DNA from: Eimeria necatrix
Taxonomy: Eukaryota > Apicomplexa > Conoidasida > Eucoccidiorida > Eimeriidae
Length of the DNA: 21,135 nucleotides
Assembly (NCBI RefSeq): GCF_000499385.1
Contig: NW_013654429.1
Span: forward strand, 2,501 to 23,635
Direction: 5' to 3'
The notes beneath the pieces were generated by a model. That model ran no database searches. It was not told the origin of the DNA and was given only the letters and a program-made list of their open reading frames with translations. The position numbers and the translations under genes were made by a program. Positions 1 through 8,010 of the stretch are shown here, one piece after another. Position 1 is the stretch's first letter. Each line of letters starts with the position of its first letter.

Positions 1-40
1 AGACGGGGCCAAATGCAGTTCCCGGGGAAGTAAAAAGCAA

Positions 41-101
41 ATAAATGACAAATAAATAATAAATGAATGATAAATAAACAAATAAATAAATAAATAAATG
101 G
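41..101. repeat. AAAT-type tetranucleotide microsatellite
   Basis: This is a run of AAAT/AATG/AAAC tetranucleotides, purest at about 79-100. It is simple-sequence DNA with no coding meaning that I can see. Similar AAAT runs occur inside introns of the large minus-strand gene (about 14187-14240). Confidence 0.8.
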
Positions 102-328
102 AAAATGAACAGTTAAAACGCAGTTTCGAGACCACCGGCTCGCCGAGCTGTCCGTACACTCGACCTGCAGGCGCTGCAACTACAGACGCTGCAGCACTCG
201 GGGCAAATGGACTTATTATTCGCAATTAAAAATGTTTATTTTGATTTAATTTTACATTTTAAATTCCAAATTTGCGTTTTTATTTTCGTTTTTGGGTTTA
301 GTTCGGGTTTTGGCGTCTGTCTCGTTTG

Positions 329-346
329 AGGTGTCCATACACCTCG
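329..346. repeat. Palindromic GGTGT..ACACC element, diverged copy
   Basis: GAGGTGT-CCAT-ACACCTC is an 18-nt inverted repeat with 7-nt arms. It belongs to the same family as the perfect GGTGTACGTACACC palindromes elsewhere in the window. The central ACGT is replaced by CCAT. Confidence 0.55.
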
Positions 347-534
347 GCGAGGCGGCGCCTCTTGGTCCAGTGTCTTGGTCTTGTCTTTCATTTTATTTCT
401 TCTTTCGCGCGGAACTGCCGCCAAAGACGATTCAAATGAGAAGAACTCTTCATTTTCTTCATTTAAATTAATTTAAACTTTTAAAAAGTGGTTTGTTTTC
501 GCTGCAGCGCCGCAGTTGCTGCTGCTGCTGCTGC

Positions 535-548
535 GGTGTACGTACCCC
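535..548. repeat. Palindromic element, imperfect copy
   Basis: GGTGTACGTACCCC keeps the left arm and core of the GGTGTACGTACACC palindrome but has lost symmetry in the right arm. It directly follows a CTG tract and precedes the CGAGACCACCGG segment shared with 127-138, so the element may belong to a longer degraded repeat. Confidence 0.5.
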
Positions 549-760
549 ACGGGAGCGAGACCACCGGTGCGCCGCCGGCTGGCGGCGCGCGGCGACGTTT
601 AGTGCGGAATTTTCTCCCAAAAGAAACTCCGAAGTTTTTAAATGAATTGTTTTTGTTATTTGAATTAAATGAATTAAAAAAAAAGGAAAAAGGAGCTTCA
701 AATGGCGGAGAACGGACTTCGGCGGGCGGGTGGGGAGGCTGCGGCTCGGCCGGTGGTTTG

Positions 761-773
761 GGGTGTATGTACA
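761..773. repeat. Palindromic element, weak copy
   Basis: GGGTGTATGTACA retains the left arm and a TGTA core of the palindrome family. The right arm is lost (ACAGC instead of ACACC). I include it because of its AT-rich, CTG-flanked context, which matches the better copies. Confidence 0.4.
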
Positions 774-884
774 GCGTTTGCGGCTAAAAAAAGGCGTTTT
801 TTTCGAATTATTTGAATTAAAAATGAAGTTTTAGTTGAAATAAAACGAAATAAATCGAAAAAGAGTCTAAAGAGCAGCAGAAAC

Positions 885-1765
885 AGCAGCAGGAACTGCA
901 GCAGCAGCCCCAGCACACGCCGGGGCACACCTGCTGCTGCTGCACCTCAGCCTGCTTTCCTGCTGCTCTTTCGCGGGATTTGGGGTGTCTGCTGAGCTCT
1001 GCAGCAGCAATTAACTCAATTAAAATCACTTGAGTCAATTTGTTTTCTTCTTGGTGTTTTTTGGACCTTTGTTTTCCGAAAAGGGAAGGAAACAGCAGCA
1101 GCAAACCGCAGCAGCAGCAGCAGACGGCAGCAGCACCACTGGACGGACCGCCGCAGCAGCAGCAGCAGCAGCAGCAACAGCTGCAGCGCCTGCTGCCAGT
1201 TGCGAGCGTGGGGTCTCGTGCTTTGAGTTTTTTGCTGTTGGTTTTGTGTCTGTCTCTGTAGTGTCTTGCTGCTGCGTTGTCTCTGTCCATTTGCTGCTGC
1301 AGCAGCAACTGCCGCTGCTGCTGCTGCTGCTGCTGCTGCTCCCGACAAGATTTGCGGCTTTGCTGCTGCTGCTGCTCGGAAGCTCCGAAACAGAAGCTAA
1401 AGACAGAGGTGGGTGCACTGCGCTGCTGCTGCTGCTGCAGCTTCTGCGGTTGCTGCTGCTGCTGCTGTGGCTGTTGCTGCTGCTGCAGCTGCGGCTACTG
1501 CTGGCGCTGCAGCGGCAGCAGCAGCTCCCACCACTGCTGCTGCTGCTGCAGCAGGCAGCAGCTGCAAGTGGTTCGCTGCGAAGCTGCTGCTGCTGCTGCT
1601 GCTGCAACAGCAGCAGCAGCAGCGGCAGCAAAGCAGCAGCAGCAACAGCAGCGGCACCTCCCGCTGCTGCTGCTGCTGCTGCTGCTGCAGGCTACTTCTC
1701 TTTATATGCAAAATCACTTTGTGGGGTCTCTTCTTGCTGCTGCTTTTGCTGCTCAAATGCATTTT
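885..1765. repeat. CAG/CTG low-complexity block, coding strand unresolved
   Basis: This block is dominated by CAG (about 885-960, 1090-1180) and CTG (about 1290-1690) triplets with point variants. Frames stay open for 100-245 codons on both strands, as pure triplet repeats allow. The longest plus-strand frame (1030-1767) and the minus-strand frame 1035-1631 both begin at non-ATG codons. The minus frame contains less repetitive Thr/Lys/Glu-rich sequence (for example SKWTETTQQQDTTETDT) that could be a true exon. I cannot decide the strand from composition alone. Confidence 0.7.
1397..1762 (-). CDS. Candidate HAAR-rich small ORF, hypothetical
   Basis: This is a 121-codon frame on the minus strand. 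It opens with a true ATG (MHLSSKSSSKKRPHKVILHI), runs through poly-Gln, Leu/Cys, Ser and a long poly-Ala segment, and ends at TAG. The basic N-terminal 25 residues are not repeat-encoded, the main reason for listing it. The sense-strand triplet changes from CAG to CTG around 1640-1690 and back to CAG orientation further on, so unseen introns are possible. It matches no family I know. It could equally be a chance frame in triplet-repeat DNA. Confidence 0.25.
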   Translation of the reverse strand: MHLSSKSSSKKRPHKVILHIKRSSLQQQQQQQQREVPLLLLLLLCCRCCCCCCSSSSSSSFAANHLQLLPAAAAAAVVGAAAAAAAPAVAAAAAAATATAAAAATAEAAAAAAAQCTHLCL

Positions 1766-1833
1766 AATTAATTCTTCTCAATTTATATTATTATTTTCTC
1801 CATTGCTTTTGCTTGTTTTGCTGCCTCGCTTAA

Positions 1834-1870
<37 letters not shown>

Positions 1871-1895
1871 CAGCGGCAGCAGCAGCAGCAGCAAC
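1834..1895. repeat. CTG then CAG tract
   Basis: Near-pure CTG (about 1837-1872) changes to CAG (about 1876-1893) across GCTGCAGCGGCAG. This makes a self-complementary triplet hairpin. AT-rich DNA on both sides (1770-1830, 1900-2090) holds no credible gene. Confidence 0.6.
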
Positions 1896-2095
1896 GCGTG
1901 CTTGAATCTTCTGTATCTGATTTTGTCTCGGTTTCATTTGGCCATTTTATTTAATTTGTTTTAATTCTTTTTTATTTCTTTATTCTTCTTTAATGGCTTT
2001 TATTTAATTTTAATTACTTTTACATTTTCTTTAAATGCATCTTTCAAATTTCTTATTTTGATAATCTCGTGTCTTGCTGCTGATGTAAAACTGCA

Positions 2096-2110
2096 TCATT
2101 TCGTTTCTGC

Positions 2111-2168
<58 letters not shown>

Positions 2169-2422
2169 AACTCTGTTTCTGCTTCTGGTGTTTCTGCCAT
2201 TTCGGTTGCTGCTTCTGCTGCTGCTCTTACTGGTGCTGCTGCTGGCGTTATTGCTGCTGCTGCTGCTCCTGCTGCTCTCGCTGCTGCTGCCGCTATTGCT
2301 ACCGCTGCCATTGCTGCTGCTGCTGCCGCTCCTGCTGCTGCTGTTGCTGCTGCTGCTGCAGTTGCAGTGTCTGCTGCAGTTTTTTTTTTGCTGCTTTGTA
2401 GATTTGAAAGTGAAGTTTGCAT
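2096..2422 (-). CDS. Candidate Ala-rich small protein, hypothetical
   Basis: This is a complete ATG-to-TGA frame of 108 codons on the minus strand. Residues 1-17 are non-repetitive and polar (MQTSLSNLQSSKKKTAAD). The rest is alanine-rich, broken by Gly, Thr, Pro, Met, Arg and Glu, including a Glu/Thr patch (TEMAETPEAETEL) near residue 78. Many GCA codons carry scattered substitutions, so this is not a fresh pure repeat. The antisense plus frame (2058-2459) is also open but has no ATG start and is highly hydrophobic. The sense-strand triplet is CAG, as in exons of the large gene at 9426-18739. Function unknown. It could be an exon, a short gene or chance. Confidence 0.3.
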
Positions 2423-2570
2423 TTATTCTAAATCCGTTTCATTTTTGTTTTCCTTTTAATTTAAATTTGAAGTCCTCCTCTTATAATATTTGTTATTTAT
2501 TATTTAATTTGTTATTTATTTGTTTTTATTTATTTTAATTTTTTGCTTTCATTTTGCCTGCATGCGCTGG

Positions 2571-2584
2571 GGTGTACGTACACC
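2571..2584. repeat. Perfect palindrome GGTGTACGTACACC with TGCATGC upstream
   Basis: This is a perfect 14-nt palindrome. TGCATGCG lies at about 2559-2566, a few bases upstream. The pairing of TGCATGC with the palindrome recurs at 2791-2818 and 8210-8234, so the two may form one composite element. It lies in AT-rich gene-free DNA. TGCATGCA is a known binding motif of some apicomplexan ApiAP2 proteins; any regulatory role here is inference. Confidence 0.75.
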
Positions 2585-2790
2585 TGGTGAATGTGTGGGT
2601 TTCGCGTTTGCGCGTTTTTGGGTCTTTTTGGCGAATTTTTGGATCATTTTGTTTCTTTTTGAACTCTTTTTAATATTTTTTGTTTAAAAAGAAGAAATTA
2701 ATTCTTTTATTTCTCTTTTTTGCGCTTTTCGCTTTCGTTTTCCTCTCTTTTTGCTGCTTTGCTGCTCCTCGCTCGACTGGCCGCTCGCGT

Positions 2791-2818
2791 TGCATGCGCT
2801 GAGGTGTATAGACACCTC
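2791..2818. repeat. Composite TGCATGC plus GAGGTGT/ACACCTC element
   Basis: TGCATGCGCT (2791-2800) is directly followed by GAGGTGT-ATAG-ACACCTC (2801-2818), an inverted repeat with 7-nt arms. The spacing and the TGCATGCGCT prefix match the copy at about 2559-2584. The surrounding T-rich plus frame (2720-3040) would give a hydrophobic N-terminus resembling a signal peptide, but it has no ATG and I do not call it a gene. Confidence 0.6.
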
Positions 2819-3033
2819 GACTCCCCACAAAGCCCTTTTCGCATTTGCGGATTTGTCGGAGTTTTATTTCTTTTGATTTGTGAAGAGTTGGTGCAGCAGC
2901 AGCAGAAGCAGCAGCAAAAGACGAGAATTAGTCCATTAGAATTATTGTTTCTTTCTCAAAAAAACTTTGCTGCTTCTCTCGGTGTCTCTTTCTCCTTCTC
3001 TCTCCTCACTCTTCGTTTGCTGCTGTCACCGAG

Positions 3034-3214
3034 TGGCTAGCTGGCTAGTGGCTAGCTAGCTAGCTAGCTAGCTAGCTGGGTGGCCGTTTGGCTGACTGGC
3101 TAGCTAGCTGGCTAGCTGGCTAGCTAGCCGGCTAGCTGGCTGCCTAGCTAGCTCCCTAGCTAGCTGTCTGCTGCGTAGCTGGCTAGCTAGCTAGCTAGCT
3201 AGCTAGCCAGCCAG
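3034..3214. repeat. Degenerate GCTA/GCTG tetranucleotide block
   Basis: About 180 nt is built from GCTA, GCTG and GCCA units. GCTAGC is self-complementary, so the block can form hairpins or cruciforms. A second, much purer GCTA run lies in an intron at 16243-16317. No coding function is visible; TAG occurs in several frames. Confidence 0.85.
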
Positions 3215-3277
3215 CGCCGCAAAAGATGCAGACTTAGTTCCCCCGTACGCTGCCTTCAGGACGCCGACCTCGGTGCA

Positions 3278-3503
3278 GTGAAGCCCGGAGCAGCAGCAGC
3301 AGCAACAGCAGCAGCGGAAGCAGCAGCAACGGCAGCAACAGCAGCAACGCCAGCAGCAGCAGCAGCAGCAGCAACAGCAACAGCAACAGTAGGAAGAGCA
3401 GCCAAAGGAGCAGCTACGGTAGAGTTAAAGGAGGGAGCAGCAACAGCAAGGTCGCCAAAGCGTGATTATTGTTTTCTTCAGCAGCAACCGCAGCAACAGC
3501 AAA

Positions 3504-3545
<42 letters not shown>
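3278..3545 (+). repeat. CAG block upstream of the 316-codon ORF, possible 5' exon
   Basis: CAG-sense triplets at about 3290-3390 and 3480-3545 are open in the Ala frame from a GTG at 3278. A strong acceptor-like string (TTATTGTTTTCTTCAG, ending at 3481) separates the two tracts. Possible donors are CTACG|GTAGAG near 3417 and AGCAAG|GTCGCC near 3450. This may be an upstream exon plus a short intron of the following ORF. Without transcripts I leave it unassigned. Confidence 0.35.
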
Positions 3546-3547
<2 letters not shown>

Positions 3548-3667
3548 GGTTGCTCCTAGCCTGCGGACTTTTCCTCCTTTACCCATTTCGCTGGCTGCCC
3601 ATGGCGCCGCGGAGCAGCAGTGCATTTGGAGGGGCCCTCTCCGTTTTTTTGAAGCAGAAGAGCTGCT

Positions 3668-3702
<35 letters not shown>

Positions 3703-3787
3703 GCAGCAGCAGCAGGAGCTCCGACGGTGCTTGGGCGGCGAACGCCTCCCCGGTGCAGGACTCCTGCCTTGCTGCTGATGAGGGCCA

Positions 3788-3829
<42 letters not shown>

Positions 3830-4037
3830 TGGACAGCTGACTGCAGCAGACACAGCAGCAACAAAGGATACAAGAGACGCTAGAGCGGCAGCAGAGGTTG
3901 CTGCTGCTGCTGCTGCTAAGCAGCAGCAGACGGCCCAGAGCCGCATCGGAGTTCCCGGGAGCCCAGCAGCAGCTGCGAAGGGGTCGGCGTTCGCGGGTTC
4001 TGCTGCTGCTGCTGCTCCGGTTGTTGCTGCTGCTGAT

Positions 4038-4070
<33 letters not shown>

Positions 4071-4173
4071 GCCGGCGATTTTGCCCCGGCGGGAATTGCT
4101 GCTGCTGTCAGTGAGCAGCGCCGCCGCAGCAGCAACAGCACGAGCAGCACAACTGTGACCAGCGCGAGCGACG

Positions 4174-4206
<33 letters not shown>

Positions 4207-4496
4207 GCAGCAGGAGCAGCAGCAGCAGCAGCTATCTCTGCCCCCCCCCGCCCTGCCTGCGGCCGCAGCCCCCGCCAGACTTATCTGTGGAAGGTGAAGA
4301 AATGGATTTGCTGCTGCTGCCGCGGCTGAAGTATTCTTGGGAAGACACAGAAGATCCTTTTTGCTGCTGCTGCATGCTGCAGTCTGCTGCAGCAGCAGCA
4401 GCAGACAGCAGCAGCAAGGAAAAGTCAGCAGCAGCGGTGGCCATTCATGGGCTTTCGCAGCAACTCAGTGAAGCATTAGCCAAATGCATGGGCTGA
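3546..4496 (+). CDS. Hypothetical protein rich in single-amino-acid repeats
   Basis: This is a 316-codon frame from the first ATG (MVAPSLRTFPPLPISLAAHG) to TGA at 4494-4496. In order: a non-repetitive N-terminus of about 40 residues including CIWRGPLRFFEAEELL, a Ser tract, a linker with SPVQDSCLAADEGQ, a 13-Ala run, an Ala/Asp/Thr-rich middle, an Arg/Ser patch (EQRRRSSNSTSS), a second Ser tract, a Pro-rich segment (CPPPPCLRPQPPP), an acidic stretch with LKYSWEDTEDPF, and a C-terminus ending in a short amphipathic segment (LSQQLSEALAKCMG). The unique segments between tracts suggest real coding sequence. The same frame is open upstream to a GTG at 3462, so a 5' exon may precede it. An AATAAA string lies about 70 nt after the stop. 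A possible GTGAAG donor inside the last codons could give another C-terminus. No known domain recognised. Confidence 0.5.
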
Positions 4497-4511
4497 AGTT
4501 TTTGCTGCTTT

Positions 4512-4512
<1 letters not shown>

Positions 4513-4554
<42 letters not shown>

Positions 4555-4559
4555 TTTTT
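4513..4559 (+). repeat. Pure CAG tract after the 316-codon ORF
   Basis: About 15 uninterrupted CAG units follow TTTTTGCTGCTTTAG, which resembles a 3' splice site. An AATAAA hexamer follows at 4565-4570 and could act as a poly(A) signal. The tract may be 3' UTR or an alternative terminal exon of the preceding ORF. Confidence 0.5.
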
Positions 4560-4586
4560 GCAGCAATAAAGTCGGCAGAAGGTGCA

Positions 4587-4776
4587 GCAAGAACAGCAGC
4601 ACGAAGTGCAGCAGCACCTAGCAGGCAGCAGCAGCAGCAGAACTTGCTGCTGCTGCTTTATATACCGGAGCGCAGCAAGGTGCAAGAACAGCAGCACGAA
4701 GTGCAGCAGCACCTAGCAGGCAGCAGCAGCAGCAGAACTTGCTGCTGCTGCTTTATATACCGGAGCGCAACAAAGT
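4587..4776. repeat. 95-bp tandem duplication carrying a TATA-like box
   Basis: Two near-identical direct copies sit head to tail, at about 4587-4681 and 4682-4776. Each contains a CAG tract, a CTG tract and the string CTTTATATACCGGAGCGCA. They differ at the ends (CGCAGCAAGG versus CGCAACAAAG). The TATATA could be a core-promoter-like feature for the plus-strand exons that follow, but apicomplexan TATA use is uncertain. The arms AGCAGCAGCAGCAG and CTGCTGCTGCT within each copy are also inverted repeats. Confidence 0.75.
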
Positions 4777-4927
4777 TGTCCTAGAAGTCTGCAGCTGCTG
4801 CTGCTGTTTTTGCTGCCGGTGCTGCTGCTGCTGCTGCTGCTGCTGCGGCTCCAAGCTGCTGCTGCTGCTTGCGTATGGATCTGGTCAAGGCCTGACAAAC
4901 AGCTGGGGCGGTTTTTTGTTTCGCCAG

Positions 4928-4963
4928 CCCGCAACAGCAGCAGCAGGGGGAGCAGCAGGAAGT

Positions 4964-5016
<53 letters not shown>

Positions 5017-5089
5017 GGGCGACTATCAAGAGAAGGCAGCTGATTCTTTTTTGCTGTTCTCTGTCGCCAATGTGTTTATTATTATTAAG
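4928..5089 (+). CDS. Candidate exon of an Ala-rich hypothetical protein
   Basis: The proposed exon follows the acceptor GGTTTTTTGTTTCGCCAG|CCC and ends AAG|GTAAAC. It is 54 codons, phase 0 at both ends. The product starts PATAAAGGAAGS, runs through about 16 Ala, then a non-repetitive tail (TEGDYQEKAADSFLLF, continuing SVANVFIIIK). The tail, consensus-like donor and pyrimidine-rich acceptor make it a reasonable exon. The frame is open upstream to 4739 through a Cys/Leu CTG tract, which by analogy with the large gene is more likely intron. First exon not identified. The next exon is 5151-5306, in the same phase. Confidence 0.4.
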
Positions 5090-5150
5090 GTAAACTGTAG
5101 GTAGGTTTATTTTTTTTTTCCTGTTTTCCATTATTGGGGAAGCAATGCAG

Positions 5151-5157
5151 CAGCAGG

Positions 5158-5194
<37 letters not shown>

Positions 5195-5306
5195 TGCGGC
5201 GGCAGTGCTGGCTGTAGCAGCAGCAGCAGCGGTGGCAGTAGCACGCACAGGTGCAGCCACAGAACAGCAGCAGCTGAAGGTGGTGGCGGCAAAGACATCC
5301 TGTTGA
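5151..5306 (+). CDS. Candidate terminal exon, Ala/Gln-rich hypothetical protein
   Basis: A long T run and GCAATGCAG| precede this frame (QQEAAA...), which ends at TGA 5304-5306. It joins in phase 0 to the exon ending at 5089 over an intron of about 61 nt. Residues: poly-Ala, then VAAAVLAVAAAAAVAVARTG, then ATEQQQLKVVAAKTSC and stop. The same frame could start independently at an ATG (5145), giving a 53-residue protein. The hydrophobic Ala/Val segment could be a membrane helix or simply degenerate poly-Ala. No family recognised. Confidence 0.4.
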
Positions 5307-5398
5307 AGCAGCAGCACAGCAGCAGCAGCAGCAGGAGCAGCAGCAGGGGCAGCAGCAGCAGCAGCAGCAGCAGACTGCATGCAGTGATGCAGAATTCT
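5307..5398 (+). repeat. CAG-rich tract
   Basis: CAG triplets with GGAG and GGGG interruptions run from 5307 to about 5375 and end at CTGCATGCAGTGATGCAG. This is probably 3' untranslated or intergenic for the preceding exon pair. The minus frame across it is poly-Leu and unlikely to be coding. Confidence 0.5.
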
Positions 5399-6088
5399 TT
5401 AATGCATTTTTCGGGTCCAGTGGACCATTGGTTCAAAGCCATCAGCAGCAAATTGGCCAAGGCTTGAAGTTTTGTTCAAGCAGGGCCTGTTGAGGCCAGC
5501 AGCAGCAGCAGCAGCAGCAGCAGTATAGCTGCAGTAGCAGCAGCAGCAGCAGCAAAACCGCTGCTGCTGCCTGCAAGTCTTTTGAGCACAAGAGACGCTT
5601 TCGAAGCAGCAAAATGCAACAGGACTTTCAGCTCGCTGGCCAGGGAGGGACGAAGCAGCTGCTGCTGCTGCAGCAGCTGTTACTGCAGCAGCAGCAGCTG
5701 TTGCTGCAGCAGCAGCAGCAAACGCAGCAGCTGCCGCAGCCGCAGCTGCGGTGGCATCTGTCCCGGGAGCCGAATCGGGAGCTCCCGCGGCAGACGCTGC
5801 GTTTGCTGCTGCAGCAGCAGTTGCTGCTGCAGCAGCTGCTGCAGCAGTTGCTGCTGCAGCAGTTGCTGCTGCTGCAGCAGTTGCTGCAGCAGCAGCAGCT
5901 GCTGCAGCAGCAGCAGCAGCAGGGTGGCGAGGGAGTTGGAGTTGAAGGTTTGAAGGCGTTTTGTTTTTTTTTTTTTCATTGGAGGGGATCTTTTGGAAAG
6001 AAGAAAAGTGAAAAGAAGTTTCGGAGTTTCGGCGAAAAGCCGCAGCAGCAAAAGTGTGGGGCGTGGGGTGTACGTACACCCGAAGTGT

Positions 6089-6123
<35 letters not shown>

Positions 6124-6187
6124 GTACGTACACCCCAGTGCGCAGGAGCGCGGAGTCTCGGAGAGAAGTTGGAGAATTAAAATCCAA
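5399..6187. other. Open on both strands: Ala-rich (minus) versus Leu/Gln-rich (plus)
   Basis: The minus frame spans 262 codons without an ATG at its start. It has poly-Cys, an Asn/Lys-rich stretch, long poly-Ala with AGAPDSAPGTDAT, and a C-terminus ending DGFEPMVHWTRKMH. The plus frame 5614-6180 begins with ATG (MQQDFQLAGQGGTKQ), alternates Leu and Gln because the DNA alternates CTG and CAG, and ends near the palindrome pair. A third plus frame reads KPLLLPASLLSTRDAFEAAK. All three have non-repetitive stretches. CTG and CAG are mixed here, so repeat orientation does not reveal the coding strand. At least one probably contains an exon; I cannot say which. Confidence 0.5.
6061..6143. repeat. 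CAG tract bracketed by inverted palindrome copies
   Basis: GGGTGTACGTACACCC (6066-6081) and GTGTACGTACACCCC (6122-6136) sit on either side of a CAG tract (6090-6121). Beyond the palindromes, GCGTGGGG on the left is mirrored by CCCCAGTGCGC on the right. Each palindrome is self-complementary, and the pair also forms a longer inverted repeat around the tract. Confidence 0.7.
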
Positions 6188-6283
6188 TTATAAATCCGAG
6201 CAGCAGCAAAAGACAAATTCTTTCTTCATTGTCCTTCGAGTTTGCTGCTGCTGCTGCAGCGTTTGCTGCTGCTGCAGTGGCAG

Positions 6284-6351
6284 GTCCTTCTCGGTTGACT
6301 TTCGAAGTTGTCAATGGAGACAATAAGTCAATTCAGATGCCACTTCCGAGA
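6284..6351 (+). CDS. Candidate small exon, hypothetical
   Basis: The sequence after GCAGTGGCAG| reads PSRLTFEVVNGDNKSIQ then MPLPR and ends at AGA|GTTGCTGCTG. Beyond it the plus strand becomes pure CTG. The peptide is non-repetitive, and the change to CTG at the proposed donor matches the exon/intron pattern of the large gene. The upstream CTG tract would likewise be intron. Start phase 1, end phase 0. No partner exon is established. The frame continues as poly-Ala if unspliced. Confidence 0.3.
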
Positions 6352-6393
<42 letters not shown>

Positions 6394-6401
6394 AAAGAAG
6401 C

Positions 6402-6436
<35 letters not shown>

Positions 6437-6529
6437 AAAGAAGCCCCCTGCTGCTGGTGCTGCTGCTGCTGCTGCCGTCTTAGAGACGCAGATTCCTGCG
6501 GCTGAGGCTGCTGTTAAGTGCAGACGCTC

Positions 6530-6560
<31 letters not shown>

Positions 6561-7027
6561 TCACTGGGGGCAGAGTTGCTGCTGCTGCTGTTGCAGCTGT
6601 TGCTGCTGCTACAGCTGTGTTGCTGTTTATTAGTCAGACGCGTTTGTAGATAGTGCTGCTGCTGTGCTTTGAGAAAAAGAGGTGTGCTGCTGCTGTTCCT
6701 GCTGCTGCAGCTGCTGCTGCTGTTCCTGCTGCGGCTGCTGCTGCTGTTCCTGCTGCTGCGGTCGGCGTACTGTAGCAACTGCTGCTGCCAGTGAGCTGGT
6801 GGTGTTGCTGCTGATGCTGCTGGTTCTGTATTGCTGCTGCTGATGCTGCTGGTTGTGTATTGCTGCTGCTGCTGCAGGATTGGACGATTGCTGCTGCTGC
6901 TGCTGCTGCTGTAGAGTTGAGCGGTTGAAGCTGCTGCTGGAGCGGGGTTGGGTGCTTGCTGCTGCTGCTGCAGCAAAAACCACCTGCTGCTGCTTTTGGT
7001 ACTGTTGTGGTGGACGCCTTCTGCTGA

Positions 7028-7058
<31 letters not shown>

Positions 7059-7265
7059 GCTGCTGCTATTGCTGCTGCTGCTACTGCTGTTAGGACGAAC
7101 TGCTGTTGCTGCTGTTAAAGGCACCTTCTACTGCCACTTACTGCTTCTGCTGCCAAGATGCCTAGTATAACCGCTGCTGCTGCTGCTGCTGCTGCCAGTT
7201 GCAGCAGCTGCTGCTGCTGTTGCTGCTGCCAGTTGCAGCAGCTGCTGCTGCTGTGTATAGCCTAC
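6352..7265. repeat. CTG-rich block (CAG on minus strand)
   Basis: Nearly continuous CTG triplets with interruptions fill this block. GTTAAAGAAGCCCC occurs twice (6391-6404 and 6436-6449) separated by a CTG tract, a local tandem duplication. CAGTTGCAGCAGCTGCTGCT recurs at about 7197-7216 and 7231-7250. The minus-strand frames 6392-6976 (Ser/Gln/Asn) and 6630-7124 are long. CAG-sense repeats on the minus strand favour that strand as coding. Confidence 0.65.
6630..7124 (-). CDS. Candidate exon: Gln/Ser/Ala-rich hypothetical protein
   Basis: This minus-strand frame has about 164 codons. It may enter after the acceptor-like GTGGCAGTAG and ends at TAA after SFSQSTAAALSTNASD. It contains Ser/Asn tracts, ISRRRPPQQYQKQQQVVF, Gln tracts, TSSISSNTTSS and VATVRRPQQQEQQQQ, so repeat runs are separated by unique sequence. 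It has no ATG start, so it would be an internal or terminal exon. A second minus frame over 6392-6976 is also open and contains SAATPPAHWQQQLLQYADRS; only one can be right. No function suggested. Confidence 0.3.
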
Positions 7266-7402
7266 AAACTCTGTGGACTGCAGCAGCCAAGTGGCCCTTG
7301 GGAAGCAACTAATGCATTATTTAAATTTTTTAAAAAATGAAAATTAAAAATATTTAAAATAACATTTTGGAAAGTGTTTTTAAAATATTTCCAATCTAAT
7401 TA

Positions 7403-7416
7403 AGTGTATATACACT
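7403..7416. repeat. Palindrome AGTGTATATACACT
   Basis: This perfect 14-nt palindrome sits in AT-rich DNA about 40 nt before a telomere-type array. It resembles the GGTGTACGTACACC family with CG replaced by TA in the core and the outer GG/CC weakened to AG/CT. It could be a decayed copy or a chance AT palindrome. Confidence 0.45.
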
Positions 7417-7454
7417 GCTCCGATGTGCATCCAAAAAGTCCCATAGATATCTAC

Positions 7455-7491
7455 AAACCCTAAACCCTAAACCCTAAACCCTAAACCCTAA
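7455..7491. repeat. CCCTAAA telomere-type array with inverted flanks
   Basis: About five CCCTAAA heptamers are flanked by CCCATAG (7440-7446) and CTATGGG (7500-7506), an inverted pair. This is the only heptamer array in the AT-rich region and it lies far from any proposed exon. Confidence 0.8.
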
Positions 7492-7824
7492 ATTTCGGAC
7501 TATGGGTCTGCGCGTTGTTGCGAATTAGTTGAATTGTTTTCTCTTCTGAATTTAAATAAAAACTTTAAAAATGGTTTTTAAATTTAAATAAAAACTTCAA
7601 AAAATTTAAATTCAAAAAACTCTAATTCAAATGTGTGCATTTTGTGCATTTAAAAGCAAAGTTGAAGAAGTATTAATAAATCTTGTTTTGTTTTTTATTT
7701 ATATTATCCTTGAAGTCCATTTACTATTTTAATTTATAAAAAAATCCTTTTAATTCATTTACTATTTTTATTTATAAATTAAAAAATATTTTCCAGAAAG
7801 TTTTTTGTTTGCTGCGCGTGCATG

Positions 7825-7840
7825 GGGTGTACGTACACCC
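7825..7840. repeat. Perfect palindrome GGGTGTACGTACACCC
   Basis: This 16-nt perfect palindrome follows GCGTGCATG (about 7816-7824), again pairing the element with a TGCATG-type word. It lies in AT-rich gene-free DNA. Confidence 0.75.
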
Positions 7841-8010
7841 GGCACAAGTTCGAAAAAAACGGAATTTTGAGTTTAAATGCCATTTTGAGTACTTTAAATG
7901 ATTTTAAAATTAATAATACCATTAAAAATAAAATATTTGATTAAATGGGCTTTTAAAAGTGCTTTAAATGAATTATTTATTCAATTTTGGCAGTACAAAC
8001 ATACTTTTTG

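Larger units (their letters stand above)
1..487. other. AT-rich gene-free stretch
   Basis: This is AT-rich sequence with an (AAAT/AATG) microsatellite at about 41-101. A short GC-richer patch at about 120-205 contains CGAGACCACCGG (127-138), which recurs at 556-567 next to a palindromic element. A minus-strand open frame at 236-424 is Lys/Thr/Pro-rich, starts at a non-ATG codon and matches nothing I recognise. I see no convincing gene here. Confidence 0.6.

Noticed and set aside
127..567. CGAGACCACCGG shared by 127-138 and 556-567 as a dispersed mobile element
   Set aside because: Only 12 nt are clearly shared, and no ends or target duplications are visible. It is probably flanking sequence of the palindromic element, too short to call.
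1030..1767. Plus-strand 245-codon Leu/Ala/Cys-rich ORF as a gene
   Set aside because: It starts at a non-ATG codon, is almost wholly triplet repeat, and equally long frames exist on the minus strand.
2720..3040. Plus-strand ORF with a signal-peptide-like start
   Set aside because: It begins at TTG, not ATG. The hydrophobic residues follow from T-rich DNA, and it runs through a palindromic element and into the GCTA block.
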